Below, in pieces: positions 28,225 through 36,073 of a stretch of 36,073 bases of DNA. Made by a program: the position numbers and the translations under genes. The notes under the pieces are model-generated. The model had not been told where the DNA came from. It ran no database searches and saw only the letters and a program-made list of their open reading frames with translations. Every line of letters begins with the position of its first letter. Positions within the stretch are counted from its first letter, which is position 1. The DNA comes from Isotricha intestinalis (lineage: Eukaryota; Ciliophora; Litostomatea; Vestibuliferida; Isotrichidae), in NCBI GenBank assembly GCA_023807065.1, contig JAJJLU010000502.1:1-36073 (forward strand), read 5' to 3'.

Positions 28225-29838
28225 ATGATTTCAATAATAATAAAAATATTAAAAATAATTAATAACAAAAAAAATAAAAAAATGATATCAAACATATATT
28301 ATGAAAACGAATTAGAAAAGAAAAATCAACTTAGAAAAGAAATGGAATCAAATTATAGATTTGAGCAAGCATTAAGAGAAGAAAAAGAAGAAGAAGAAAG
28401 AAAAAAAAGAGAAATAATAGCAAGAGAATATGATGATTATTTAAAAGGTCAAGAACATAAACATTATAAAATGCTAAAAACAATTCAAGATAAATTAGAA
28501 CCTACTTTAGTTTCTTTACCTTTAAATTCAGAAGAAAGATTAAGAAAATGGAAAGAAAATATTGAAAGAAGATCTGAAAAAGGAGAAATTAATGGAAAAT
28601 TATTTAATGATTTTCAAAAAAGAAGCAGAGCAACTTCTCATTATAATTATTTAACCAAAAGATATTCTTTAAATAATAGAGTTGTTCCTGATTATCCTTC
28701 TCAAAGCAATAATATTGATATTAATGATAATATTAACTCTAATAATTATGGGAATAATTATAATAATATCAGTAATAAAGAAGTTTATAGTAATAATTTA
28801 AGGAATGTTGATTTAAATAATATAAATGTTGGAGAAAATATCCCTATAATTCCTAGATATTCTAGTGATATATTACAATATCAACAACAAGCAAATTTAA
28901 ATTATTTATCAAAAACACCTAATGTAAATAATATAAAAATGAATAATTTACAAATAACAAATCCAATAGATGATAAAATAATTACAAAAGATAACAATAC
29001 CTTTAATAATCACCAAATGAAGACAATAACAAGTATAAATAACCTAAATGCTGATAATAACAATATTTATGATAAAAAAATAGATAGAAACATATATGAA
29101 AGTTCTAATAATCATAATTTAAATAGAAGTTATATAAAAAGTGAGCCAATTCAACGTTCATATAGTAATAGTAATTTTTACTCAGGAATTCAGAGTAAGA
29201 ATCCTCAATTTGTATTTAGTTCAGAAGGAGGAAAAAGAGAAGGAACAGATATAACTAATAATGCATATTTTGATCATTATTACAATGACACTTATGGTTC
29301 ATATAAAGAAATAAATAAACAATATGAGGACTATAATAAAAGTCTAGTTGCTCAAAATGAGAAATTTAAAGAAGAAATGTTAATAAGAAGAAAACATCAA
29401 GAAGAAATTAGAAGATTAGAAAGAGAAAGATTAGCAAAATTGCAACAATTACAAAAAATGTATGATGAAGATTTAAAAAGACAATATAGGCAATATTTAG
29501 ATCAACAAGTCGTTCAACAATTACCAAGAAAATTAATGGATGAAGGTTATACTAAAGAAGCTTTAACTGAAAATACTAATATGTTTCAAAATGAATATTT
29601 ATATGTTAATGCTCCTGATTATAATTTAATTAATAAATCAAAATTTGTAGAAGTTAATCCTTATAATCCAAAAAAATATGATTTAGGTGAAACTGAATTG
29701 AATAATAATACTATTTTAAATCCTGCTTTTAATTATAGGTTCAATAAATATATTGTTCCTCTTGATAAGGAAATGAGAGCTAATGAAAATTTATTGAGAA
29801 ATACAGGGATGAATTTAGTTAATAGTAATAATCAATAA
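28225..29838 (+). CDS. Coiled-coil protein with an Asn-rich centre, 537 aa
   Basis: Helical, highly charged ends flank an Asn-rich disordered centre (about 165-300). The N-terminal coiled coil (about 28-75) holds LRKEMESNYRFEQALREEKE and a run of EEEERKKRE. The second (about 370-435) holds EEIRRLERERLAKLQQLQ. The C-terminus has a compact motif region (EVNPYNPKKYDLGETEL, NPAFNYRFNKYIVP) that looks conserved, possibly a binding site. A second in-frame Met at 28282 (residue 20) follows a Lys/Asn/Ile-rich leader, so the true start may be there, giving 518 residues. It is likely cytoskeletal or ciliary by its layout, but no family is recognised. Confidence 0.75.
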   Translation: MISIIIKILKIINNKKNKKMISNIYYENELEKKNQLRKEMESNYRFEQALREEKEEEERKKREIIAREYDDYLKGQEHKHYKMLKTIQDKLEPTLVSLPLNSEERLRKWKENIERRSEKGEINGKLFNDFQKRSRATSHYNYLTKRYSLNNRVVPDYPSQSNNIDINDNINSNNYGNNYNNISNKEVYSNNLRNVDLNNINVGENIPIIPRYSSDILQYQQQANLNYLSKTPNVNNIKMNNLQITNPIDDKIITKDNNTFNNHQMKTITSINNLNADNNNIYDKKIDRNIYESSNNHNLNRSYIKSEPIQRSYSNSNFYSGIQSKNPQFVFSSEGGKREGTDITNNAYFDHYYNDTYGSYKEINKQYEDYNKSLVAQNEKFKEEMLIRRKHQEEIRRLERERLAKLQQLQKMYDEDLKRQYRQYLDQQVVQQLPRKLMDEGYTKEALTENTNMFQNEYLYVNAPDYNLINKSKFVEVNPYNPKKYDLGETELNNNTILNPAFNYRFNKYIVPLDKEMRANENLLRNTGMNLVNSNNQ

Positions 29839-30007
29839 AGAATATTTAGTTTTAAAAAATGATTTCTTTTAATTATTTTTTTTTGGTCGACTTTTAATTA
29901 ATTAATTTATTAATTTAATTATAAATTGAAAACAAATTGTTATCATCTTATTTAAAAAAATTTTTAATTTAATCACCAGTATTATTTAATATTTTAAATT
30001 TAAATTA

Positions 30008-30637
30008 ATGACAGAGACAGGAAATTTAGAAAGAAAATTTGTAAATTTAGAAGAAGTAAGTTCATATTTATATTGTACAATATGTGGAGAAATATTTAAT
30101 AATCCTTTCAGACTTCATTGTGGACATACTTATTGTAAAATTTGTATTATAGATTGGAGTAAAAAAAATTCAATATGTCCTTTATGTAGAAAACCATTTA
30201 ATATAGATTCAATTCAAAAAGATTTAATAGGATATAATATGGTAAATGAATTATTAGTTTATTGTGTAAATAAAGGATGTTGTTGGAAAGATAAATTAAT
30301 ATATTTAAATGAACATGTGAAAAACTGTAATTTTGATCCAAAAAAAATGCCTGAAACTCTAAAAAAAATGTTATTAATTTCTGAAAATAAAAAAAAGAAA
30401 AAAGATAGTTTAAAAACTCGTTTAGGTGATATTGAAAATAATGAAGAATTTACTAATGATTTATCTAGATTTAATACAAAAGTTAGTTTAAAAGCAAGAT
30501 TATATTATCGAAATAAAACTTTAATGGAAAAAATATATTCGAAAGAGAAAAGAACTCTTGAGAATAATAAAAAAAAAGAATGTGAAAAGGAATCTGAAAC
30601 TTTTTTAGATATTTTGATGAAAAATGATTTATTATAA
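30008..30637 (+). CDS. RING-finger E3 ubiquitin ligase with a TRAF-like zinc finger, 209 aa
   Basis: A C3HC4 RING finger lies at 23-60: Cys23, Cys26, Cys38, His40, Cys43, Cys46, Cys57 and Cys60, in YCTICGEIFNNPFRLHCGHT and YCKICIIDW...CPLCRKPF. The spacing is canonical and the E2-contact Ile25 and Pro58 are present. A second Cys/His group follows (CVNKGCCWKDKLIYLNEHV then KNC, 86-107), as in the TRAF-type finger found after RINGs in TRAF and RNF41-like ligases. The C-terminal half is basic and helical (Lys-rich). Soluble, no membrane segment. It probably transfers ubiquitin to unknown substrates. Confidence 0.9.
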   Translation: MTETGNLERKFVNLEEVSSYLYCTICGEIFNNPFRLHCGHTYCKICIIDWSKKNSICPLCRKPFNIDSIQKDLIGYNMVNELLVYCVNKGCCWKDKLIYLNEHVKNCNFDPKKMPETLKKMLLISENKKKKKDSLKTRLGDIENNEEFTNDLSRFNTKVSLKARLYYRNKTLMEKIYSKEKRTLENNKKKECEKESETFLDILMKNDLL

Positions 30638-30738
30638 ATATTTAATTAGAAAATAAATTTTTAATTCAAACACAAAAATTATTTATAATTCCTAAAGAAT
30701 AATTAATATATTTTTAAATATTTATTTCATAAAAAATT

Positions 30739-31797
30739 ATGCCATCATTTAAGCTTAAATTCAAAATAGAACTTTTAGAAAAAATCCAAAAAAATATAAA
30801 TAATATATCTTATAATAATCATAAATCATATTTTGAAGAATTTCAAATGATAAAAATTTCTGAACATTCAGTGACAAACAAACATAATAATAATAATACA
30901 TTTTCATTATCAAGTAATAACAATCATATGTTAGGTAGTAATTCAACCAAAAGTAAATGTCCTCCTCATTCAAAATATTCTATGAGGAATTCTAAAATTT
31001 ATACTGGAGATATTGAAAGTTTACCTGGTTATGAAAATTTAATAAATTCACTTTCTTCTGAAGAAAAAGAAAATTTAATAAATTATTTAAAATCTATTGA
31101 TACTTCTTCTTTAATTCAAACTTTTAATTTAATAAATTCAAGAAAATATTATCCTAAATTAAAATGTAAAAATGCATTAGAAATTATTCGTTCAATTTAT
31201 AATAAATTAGTAGGAAAATTTAAAGATGATAAAGATAATAATTATGAACTTAATGATGGTGATGAATTATATATTTGCTTTAAAGATATAATGAATGTAA
31301 ATGATATAGATACAAGTGATATTTTTTCTTTATTCAAATATAATGATTTTTATACTTTTAATATAACTCATTTCATTTTATTAGTATATTTATTTGCTGC
31401 TTATGAATGTGATTCAATGCAAGATTTTTTAATTAATTTCGGTGATGATTTTTATAAAGAAATATCAGGAAATGAAGCTTATATTACTGTAAGTCGATTA
31501 AAGAAAGTTGGTAGTTTATTAGGAATTAAAGAAAAAAAAATGAATCTTTGTCTTGAAAATTGTAATTTTGGAATGTATACTAAAATTGATTATATTAAAT
31601 TTAAAGAATTTTACAGTAAAGTGACTAAAAAAGAAAATAATAAAAATAATAATGAAAAAATAATTGCTATTAATAGTGGAATAAGTAATTTAAATAATCA
31701 AAAAAAATCTTCTGTTTATGGAAGTGGATATAAAGATAGAGAAAATAATATATTAAATCCTTATGGGCATAATAAGATTTATTTTAAAAAAAAATAA
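30739..31797 (+). CDS. Protein with a degenerate EF-hand-like helical region, 352 aa
   Basis: The N-terminal 90 residues are Asn/Ser-rich and include runs of Asn. A helical segment follows (SLPGYENLINSLSSEEKENL, about 93-112), then a region with EF-hand-like helix-loop-helix spacing (LNDGDELYICFKDIM, about 172; YDFYTFNITHFILLVYLFAA region; KLTKIDYIKFKEFYSKV-like end near 280-295). Canonical D-x-D-x-D-G loops are not preserved, so calcium binding is unlikely or non-standard. The C-terminal 55 residues are Asn/Lys-rich. The EF-hand relation rests only on the general pattern. Confidence 0.65.
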   Translation: MPSFKLKFKIELLEKIQKNINNISYNNHKSYFEEFQMIKISEHSVTNKHNNNNTFSLSSNNNHMLGSNSTKSKCPPHSKYSMRNSKIYTGDIESLPGYENLINSLSSEEKENLINYLKSIDTSSLIQTFNLINSRKYYPKLKCKNALEIIRSIYNKLVGKFKDDKDNNYELNDGDELYICFKDIMNVNDIDTSDIFSLFKYNDFYTFNITHFILLVYLFAAYECDSMQDFLINFGDDFYKEISGNEAYITVSRLKKVGSLLGIKEKKMNLCLENCNFGMYTKIDYIKFKEFYSKVTKKENNKNNNEKIIAINSGISNLNNQKKSSVYGSGYKDRENNILNPYGHNKIYFKKK

Positions 31798-31861
31798 TTT
31801 TTTCATTTTATAAATAAAAATTAAAAAAAATTTAATATAAAACTAATAAGTTATACTTTGA

Positions 31862-32230
31862 ATGGAAAAAAAAAAATGTAAAAGAAGTTCTTTTGAAAGT
31901 AACAGTTCAATCGAAACTGAAAGTTCTTTTTCTCAAAATTCAGAAAACTTTATTAGAGAAAAAAGAAGATTTAAATCAGTTACTTTTTCTCATGATATAG
32001 ATATTGTATCAATTGATAATTACAAACATATCAACAGGAAATTAAGTTTACCTGCCTATGTTATATATGAAAATTATAAACAAGTTAAATTAGAGAATAT
32101 TCAAAATCAACAAAATAAAAAAAGAAATCATCTCAAAGATGATTTTCAAATTAAAATTCATAAAAGAAATGCAAGCGAAGATTTTTCATCTCAACATCAT
32201 GATAATTGTTTTGTTTGCTCAATTTTTTAA
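31862..32230 (+). CDS. Small protein with a PP1-docking RVxF-type motif and a C-terminal CaaX box, 122 aa
   Basis: An intact 122-codon frame. Residues 38-42 (KSVTF) fit the [RK]-x-[VI]-x-F docking motif for protein phosphatase 1, and the following HDIDIVSIDNYK resembles the acidic segment after RVxF in known PP1 regulators. The C-terminus ends DNCFVCSIF: Cys119-Ser-Ile-Phe is a CaaX box predicted to be prenylated, with Cys116 nearby available for palmitoylation. So it may tether PP1 to a membrane. The N-terminal half is Ser-rich (FESNSSIETESSFSQNS). It lies 65 bases after the EF-hand-like gene and upstream of a PP2C gene. A 3' hairpin follows its stop. Confidence 0.7.
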   Translation: MEKKKCKRSSFESNSSIETESSFSQNSENFIREKRRFKSVTFSHDIDIVSIDNYKHINRKLSLPAYVIYENYKQVKLENIQNQQNKKRNHLKDDFQIKIHKRNASEDFSSQHHDNCFVCSIF

Positions 32231-32945
32231 AATGTATCTATTTCTTTCAAAACTTTTTTGTCTTGAAAGAACTTTTATAATTATAATGTAAATATAGATT
32301 TTATTTAATGAATTAACTATATATTATTGATGTCAATTGGTTGATCTTTTCATTATTATTTATATATATTCCATTATTTTTTTTGTAGAAGGTACTTTTT
32401 ATGGAATCTCTGTGTCAATAAATTTTATATATTAATTTTTATTCAAATTCAAGGTTATTATATTATCTTATATTTTTATTAAAGATAAACGTTTTATTTT
32501 ATTTATTTTTTATGAGATATCTTTTTTAATTTAATTATTTACAATATATTATATAAAAAATTTCTTTTTCATATAATATATAAAAACAAAAGAATTATTC
32601 TCATTTCAAGAAATTTTATATATTTTCTTTGAATGAGGAAGGATTTATTAAATCATAATTTAATAATTTTTTTTGTCCTTTGTGAAGTTTTTTTATATTA
32701 TATCCTTTTTTAAATTAATAATTATAATAAATTCATAAAGTTAATTTATTCAAATGAACTGATTTGTTTAATTTAAATGAAAATAAATAAAGAAGGGAAA
32801 AATATAGATATCGAATTTTTTACATTTTCAATTAAAAAAAAATTATATGAGCATATATAAATTATTTATTTAAAAATTATAATTTGTAGTAAATGATCAT
32901 AAAACATAAATTTTTATTTTAAAATCAATAAAAAATTTTTAAAGA
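32231..32945. other. Intergenic region, about 715 bases, no gene recognised
   Basis: Apart from the hairpin at 32242-32271 it holds A+T-rich DNA only, with no open frame of note and no tRNA-like or repeat structure. It should contain the promoter of the PP2C gene. Confidence 0.5.
32242..32271 (+). terminator. 3' hairpin just after the CaaX-protein stop
   Basis: TTCTTTCAAAAC (32242-32253) pairs with GTCTTGAAAGAA (32260-32271) around a TTTTTT loop: 11 of 12 pairs match, with one A/C mismatch. It starts 12 bases after the stop codon. It may fold in the RNA 3' untranslated region; a role in mRNA end formation or stability is a guess. Confidence 0.5.
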
Positions 32946-35348
32946 ATGAGTGAGATCGAAGAAGAAATAAATTTAAAAAAAATTACACGTACAAATTACT
33001 TAAAGGGAAAAAATAAAAATATTGAAATGCATAATATCTTAATTAGTCCTATTAAAAAAAGATATAATAGTTCAAAATCTCCTCATAAACCAAGACCACC
33101 CATAAATTTAGCAAAAAGCCAATTTGATATAAATAACTTAATTCTTAAAAATTCAAGACAGAATCAAAATTATTCAAATAGTTTAAAAGAAAAACAAATT
33201 TTAAATTTATATCAAAATCCAATAATTGATAGTAATAATATATTAAATGAAATTTCAAAAAGTAAAGTTATTTTACCTGTTGAAAAAAGACTAAAAAAAA
33301 AAACAACATCTGATTTATTCGATAGAAATCCTAATTTTTCGGTTAAAAGAAGAAATTTTAGTGCTAATAATTTAAATAAACAAATTAACGAAAACAAGAT
33401 TAATGAAAAAATTGAAGAAAATAAAAATGAAAAAGTTAAAAATGAACTAAATAATGAAACTGATTTTACTATAAATTTATATACTCATGAGTCAATTAAT
33501 AAAAGAAATAAAAGAGAAAATGAATTAATACTACAACATAAAAAATATTTTAATTCCTTTGAAAAAAAAGAACCAAATTTATTAAGATATAGTTATGGAG
33601 AAGATGAAAAAAAATTATCTCCATCCAAAATAAATCTAATTTCAAGAGATAAATCTTCTATAAATGTAATTCCTAAAATTAAGTTAAAACCATTAACAAT
33701 TAAAAAAAAATCATTTAATCTTTTACCAGAAAGTTCTAGTAACATCAATTCTAAACTTATTCTTCCAACTTTAAAGAAAACAGTAAATTTTAGTTCTAAT
33801 ATAAAATTTAATAAAAATTACACTAACATTGATAATGAAAACAAAGATGTAGATACTTCAAATAATTTAAATACATCTATTAATACTAGTTCAAATATCA
33901 ATTCTAATATAAGTAAAGAGATTATTGATAAAAGTTCAATTAAGGATAATAATTTTCTAATAAAAAGAAATATAACAAAAATAAGCTCAGATGATAATTA
34001 TGATAATAAATCAAACAATAATGAAAAAGACAAAAGTGATAAAAAAACTTTTAAAGAATTTAAATCAAAAAATTCAAATATAAATAATTCAGATGAAAAT
34101 TCAGACAATCAAAAAAAAACAAATTATAATGAAAATCAAGATAAACATAATAAAAAACAGGAAGAAAAATCATTTCAAAAAAACCAAGAAGGATTTTCAA
34201 TGAATTACGAAAAACTTCATAAAGTAAAAACACATCAATCTTTAAAATCTCCAAAAATACGAATGTCAAATAATAAATCAATAAAAATAAAAAGTCCAAT
34301 TCGTTCTCCAAAGCCTCGAAGAAGAGTTGAAAGTAATTTAAATAATTGTATAGATTTATTAATGCCAAAACAAAGAGAACAAAGTGATAAATTAATAAAT
34401 ACTTATTCTAAAAATGTTTTTGAAAATGCTTCAAAAATATCTTTTGCAAAAATATTTATAAAATCTCATATTTCAATAACTCAAGCAGGAAGAGAAGAAG
34501 ATGGATTAACAAAAATAAATCAAGATTCATATTTAGAATTAACAAATATAAACAATAACCCAAATTTTAATATATTTGGTGTATTTGATGGTCATGGTTC
34601 AAAAGGTCATTTAGTAAGTCAATTTATAGTAAATTACTTGAAAAATTATTTCACTTCAGAAAATTCTCCTTTTATAAATTTATCATATGATGAAATATAT
34701 AATACAATAAAAAAAGATGATTATAATTTTATAAAAAAACTTTTATTAAGCTCTGAAGAAAAATTGTTAGAACAAAAAGATATAGATTCTAATTTTAGTG
34801 GAACAACATGTAATTTAATAATTCATATAAACAATAAAATAATATGTTCAAATATAGGAGATTCACGTTCAATAATGGTAAAATCTCATAAAACAATAAT
34901 TCAATTATCATATGATCAAAAACCAGATGATGAAGAGGAAAGAAAGAGAATAGAAAAAAATAATGGTGAAATACATAAATTATATGATGAAATAGAAGGA
35001 GAAATAGGACCTTTGAGAATTTGGAAAAAAGGAGAAAAATATCCTGGAATAACAATAAGTAGATCTATAGGAGATAAATTTGCAACTAAATTAGGTGTTA
35101 TTTGTCTTCCAGACATAAAAGAATTTGATATTGATATTGGATGTAAATTTATTGTTTGTGGAAGTGATGGTATTTGGGAAGTTTTAAGCCATGAAAAAAT
35201 TGCTCATTATGTTAATAAATTTTATAAGAAATTGAATGTTGAAGATGCTGCTTGGAAACTTGTTAAGAAAAGTAAAGAAATGTGGGAAAAGGAAGATACT
35301 ATTATTGATGATATTACTGTTATTGTTATTTTTTTGAATGAAGAATAA
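32946..35348 (+). CDS. PP2C-type Ser/Thr phosphatase with a 500-residue disordered N-terminus, 800 aa
   Basis: Residues about 505-797 are a complete PP2C (PPM) domain, a Mg2+/Mn2+-dependent phosphatase. Motifs: GREEDGLTKINQDSYL (Asp527 metal ligand region), GVFDGHGSKGHLVSQF (Asp548-Gly-His-Gly 551), SGTTCNLIIH, SNIGDSRSIM, YDQKPDDEEERKRI, GITISRSIGDKFATKLGV, CGSDGIWEVL (Asp741) and DDITVIVIF (Asp788/789). The catalytic metal-binding Asp positions are kept. The N-terminal 500 residues are Lys/Asn/Ser-rich with SPHKPRPP, SPRSPKPRRRVE-like basic proline patches and many Ser sites, probably for regulation or localisation. There is no membrane segment. Synonymous third bases change from A-ending to T-ending near 35085. 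Confidence 0.93.
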   Translation: MSEIEEEINLKKITRTNYLKGKNKNIEMHNILISPIKKRYNSSKSPHKPRPPINLAKSQFDINNLILKNSRQNQNYSNSLKEKQILNLYQNPIIDSNNILNEISKSKVILPVEKRLKKKTTSDLFDRNPNFSVKRRNFSANNLNKQINENKINEKIEENKNEKVKNELNNETDFTINLYTHESINKRNKRENELILQHKKYFNSFEKKEPNLLRYSYGEDEKKLSPSKINLISRDKSSINVIPKIKLKPLTIKKKSFNLLPESSSNINSKLILPTLKKTVNFSSNIKFNKNYTNIDNENKDVDTSNNLNTSINTSSNINSNISKEIIDKSSIKDNNFLIKRNITKISSDDNYDNKSNNNEKDKSDKKTFKEFKSKNSNINNSDENSDNQKKTNYNENQDKHNKKQEEKSFQKNQEGFSMNYEKLHKVKTHQSLKSPKIRMSNNKSIKIKSPIRSPKPRRRVESNLNNCIDLLMPKQREQSDKLINTYSKNVFENASKISFAKIFIKSHISITQAGREEDGLTKINQDSYLELTNINNNPNFNIFGVFDGHGSKGHLVSQFIVNYLKNYFTSENSPFINLSYDEIYNTIKKDDYNFIKKLLLSSEEKLLEQKDIDSNFSGTTCNLIIHINNKIICSNIGDSRSIMVKSHKTIIQLSYDQKPDDEEERKRIEKNNGEIHKLYDEIEGEIGPLRIWKKGEKYPGITISRSIGDKFATKLGVICLPDIKEFDIDIGCKFIVCGSDGIWEVLSHEKIAHYVNKFYKKLNVEDAAWKLVKKSKEMWEKEDTIIDDITVIVIFLNEE

Positions 35349-36045
35349 AAATAATTTTTTTATTTTTTCTTTTGGCTTTTTTTGGTTATTGGTTATTTTT
35401 AGGTTTCCCATATTTGGTTATGGTAACATATTTTGTTAAAGTAGATGTATTTATTTTTTTATTCTATATATTTTATGTATTAAACTTTTTATTGAATATA
35501 AAATTTAATACAAAAAAGAATTTTAATTAATAATCTAAAAATGAAAAAGAAGTTTTAGTTTTTTGAAGGAATAAAACAATAATTTATATTTGGAATATAA
35601 AATTTTCTAATTAATTATACTTTCAATTATCTCTCAAATTAAATTAAAATAATAATGAATTATAAAAATTATAAAGTATTAATATAAAAACTTAAATAAA
35701 AAAAATAAAAATAAAATATCACTCATCGAAAGAATAGCAAAGCTAAAAAACAATCCTAGGAATAATAAGTATAAAAAAGTCAAATCATAAATATTAGAAG
35801 AAATTAAATAAAAGTTTCGATTTACTTTCAGAGAAGAACACTGAAAAAAATGACAAAAGAGGGAAAATATAATATTTTCTTAATTTTAATAAAAAAAATT
35901 TTAAAAACATTAAACTATTTATCATAAATTTTTATTTTTAATGGTAATATATTTAAAACACATAAAAAATAAAAAAAATTAAAGATTAAATATAAATTAA
36001 ATAATAAAAAAGAGATAAAAATTGATTGTATATGACTAAATATAG
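35349..36045. other. Subtelomeric non-coding DNA
   Basis: About 700 bases between the last gene and the telomere repeats, A+T-rich throughout. The longest ATG frame I noticed is 25 codons (35850-35927). No satellite or tandem array is visible apart from the terminal telomere. Confidence 0.6.
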
Positions 36046-36073
36046 AATGGGGATTGGGGATTGGGGATTGGGG
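36046..36073 (+). repeat. Telomere: three ATTGGGG units (CCCCAAT complement)
   Basis: The last 28 bases read AATGGGG and then three exact ATTGGGG units, with the G-strand 5'-to-3' toward the window end, as on a right chromosome end. The unit is the Tetrahymena-type TTGGGG with one added A. Only four units are present, either because macronuclear telomeres are short or because the assembly is trimmed. Confidence 0.95.

Noticed and set aside
34060..34368. Antisense open frame under the PP2C gene
   Set aside because: A Leu/Phe/Tyr-rich shadow of Lys/Asn-rich coding sequence, with no independent start context or homology.
35850..35927. 25-codon ATG frame near the telomere
   Set aside because: Too short, no motif, and expected by chance in A+T-rich DNA.
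1..36073. Alternative code with TAA/TAG as Gln, as in Tetrahymena
   Set aside because: Conserved families end correctly at TAA, Gln in the proteins is encoded by CAA, and reading through TAA merely opens every frame in such DNA.
1..36073. Transposons, tRNA, rRNA or CRISPR arrays
   Set aside because: I looked for transposase-like proteins, terminal repeats, GC-richer cloverleaf-like segments and spaced repeats and found none.

Overview
This is a eukaryotic window of extreme A+T content. It ends at its right edge in a telomere: three perfect ATTGGGG units (36053-36073) preceded by one GGGG, with the G-rich strand running out to the chromosome end as expected. I read 24 complete protein genes and one gene cut by the left edge. 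The complete genes need no intron. They use all three standard stops (TAA 19 times, TAG 3, TGA 2), and conserved families such as sirtuin, guanylate kinase, PP2C and AMPK beta end where they should, so the nuclear code is standard. A Tetrahymena-like G4 telomere, near-intronless genes, many MORN, coiled-coil, RING and PP2C proteins, a gamma-tubulin complex subunit and a candidate axoneme protein together suggest a ciliate macronuclear chromosome. It would be a ciliate that keeps UAA/UAG as stops; litostomes, including rumen ciliates, are one candidate group. The organism is an inference.

Layout. 1-3.3 kb: a left-edge partial gene (probably spliced), a small charged protein, a nucleostemin-type circularly permuted GTPase and a small MGC-start protein. 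3.3-17 kb, compact: a GAPVD1-like RasGAP/VPS9 protein, guanylate kinase divergent from a type I membrane protein, an Asn/Lys-rich protein, a Ca2+/cation exchanger (NCLX/CCX type), AMPK beta and TUBGCP3. 17-24.6 kb: a class I sirtuin divergent from TUBGCP3, two unknown proteins, an F-box-like protein, a candidate ciliary microtubule-inner protein and a SAM-domain protein. 25.3-35.3 kb: a twin zinc-ribbon-like protein, a basic protein, a MORN protein, a coiled-coil protein, a RING E3, an EF-hand-like protein, a small PP1-docking/CaaX protein and a PP2C phosphatase with a 500-residue disordered N-terminus. The last 0.7 kb is non-coding subtelomere.

Functionally it is a housekeeping and cytoskeleton/signalling neighbourhood, not an operon or mobile island: energy sensing (AMPK beta, sirtuin), GMP kinase, endosomal Rab/Ras control, microtubule nucleation and axoneme, and phosphatase signalling. 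No transposon, CRISPR, rRNA or tRNA gene was seen. The features most worth checking are the telomere variant, block-wise switching between A-ending and T-ending synonymous codons inside genes, several substitutions at normally invariant residues (sirtuin zinc Cys, GTPase G4 Asn, guanylate kinase P-loop), and possible gene relics in the intergenic DNA.
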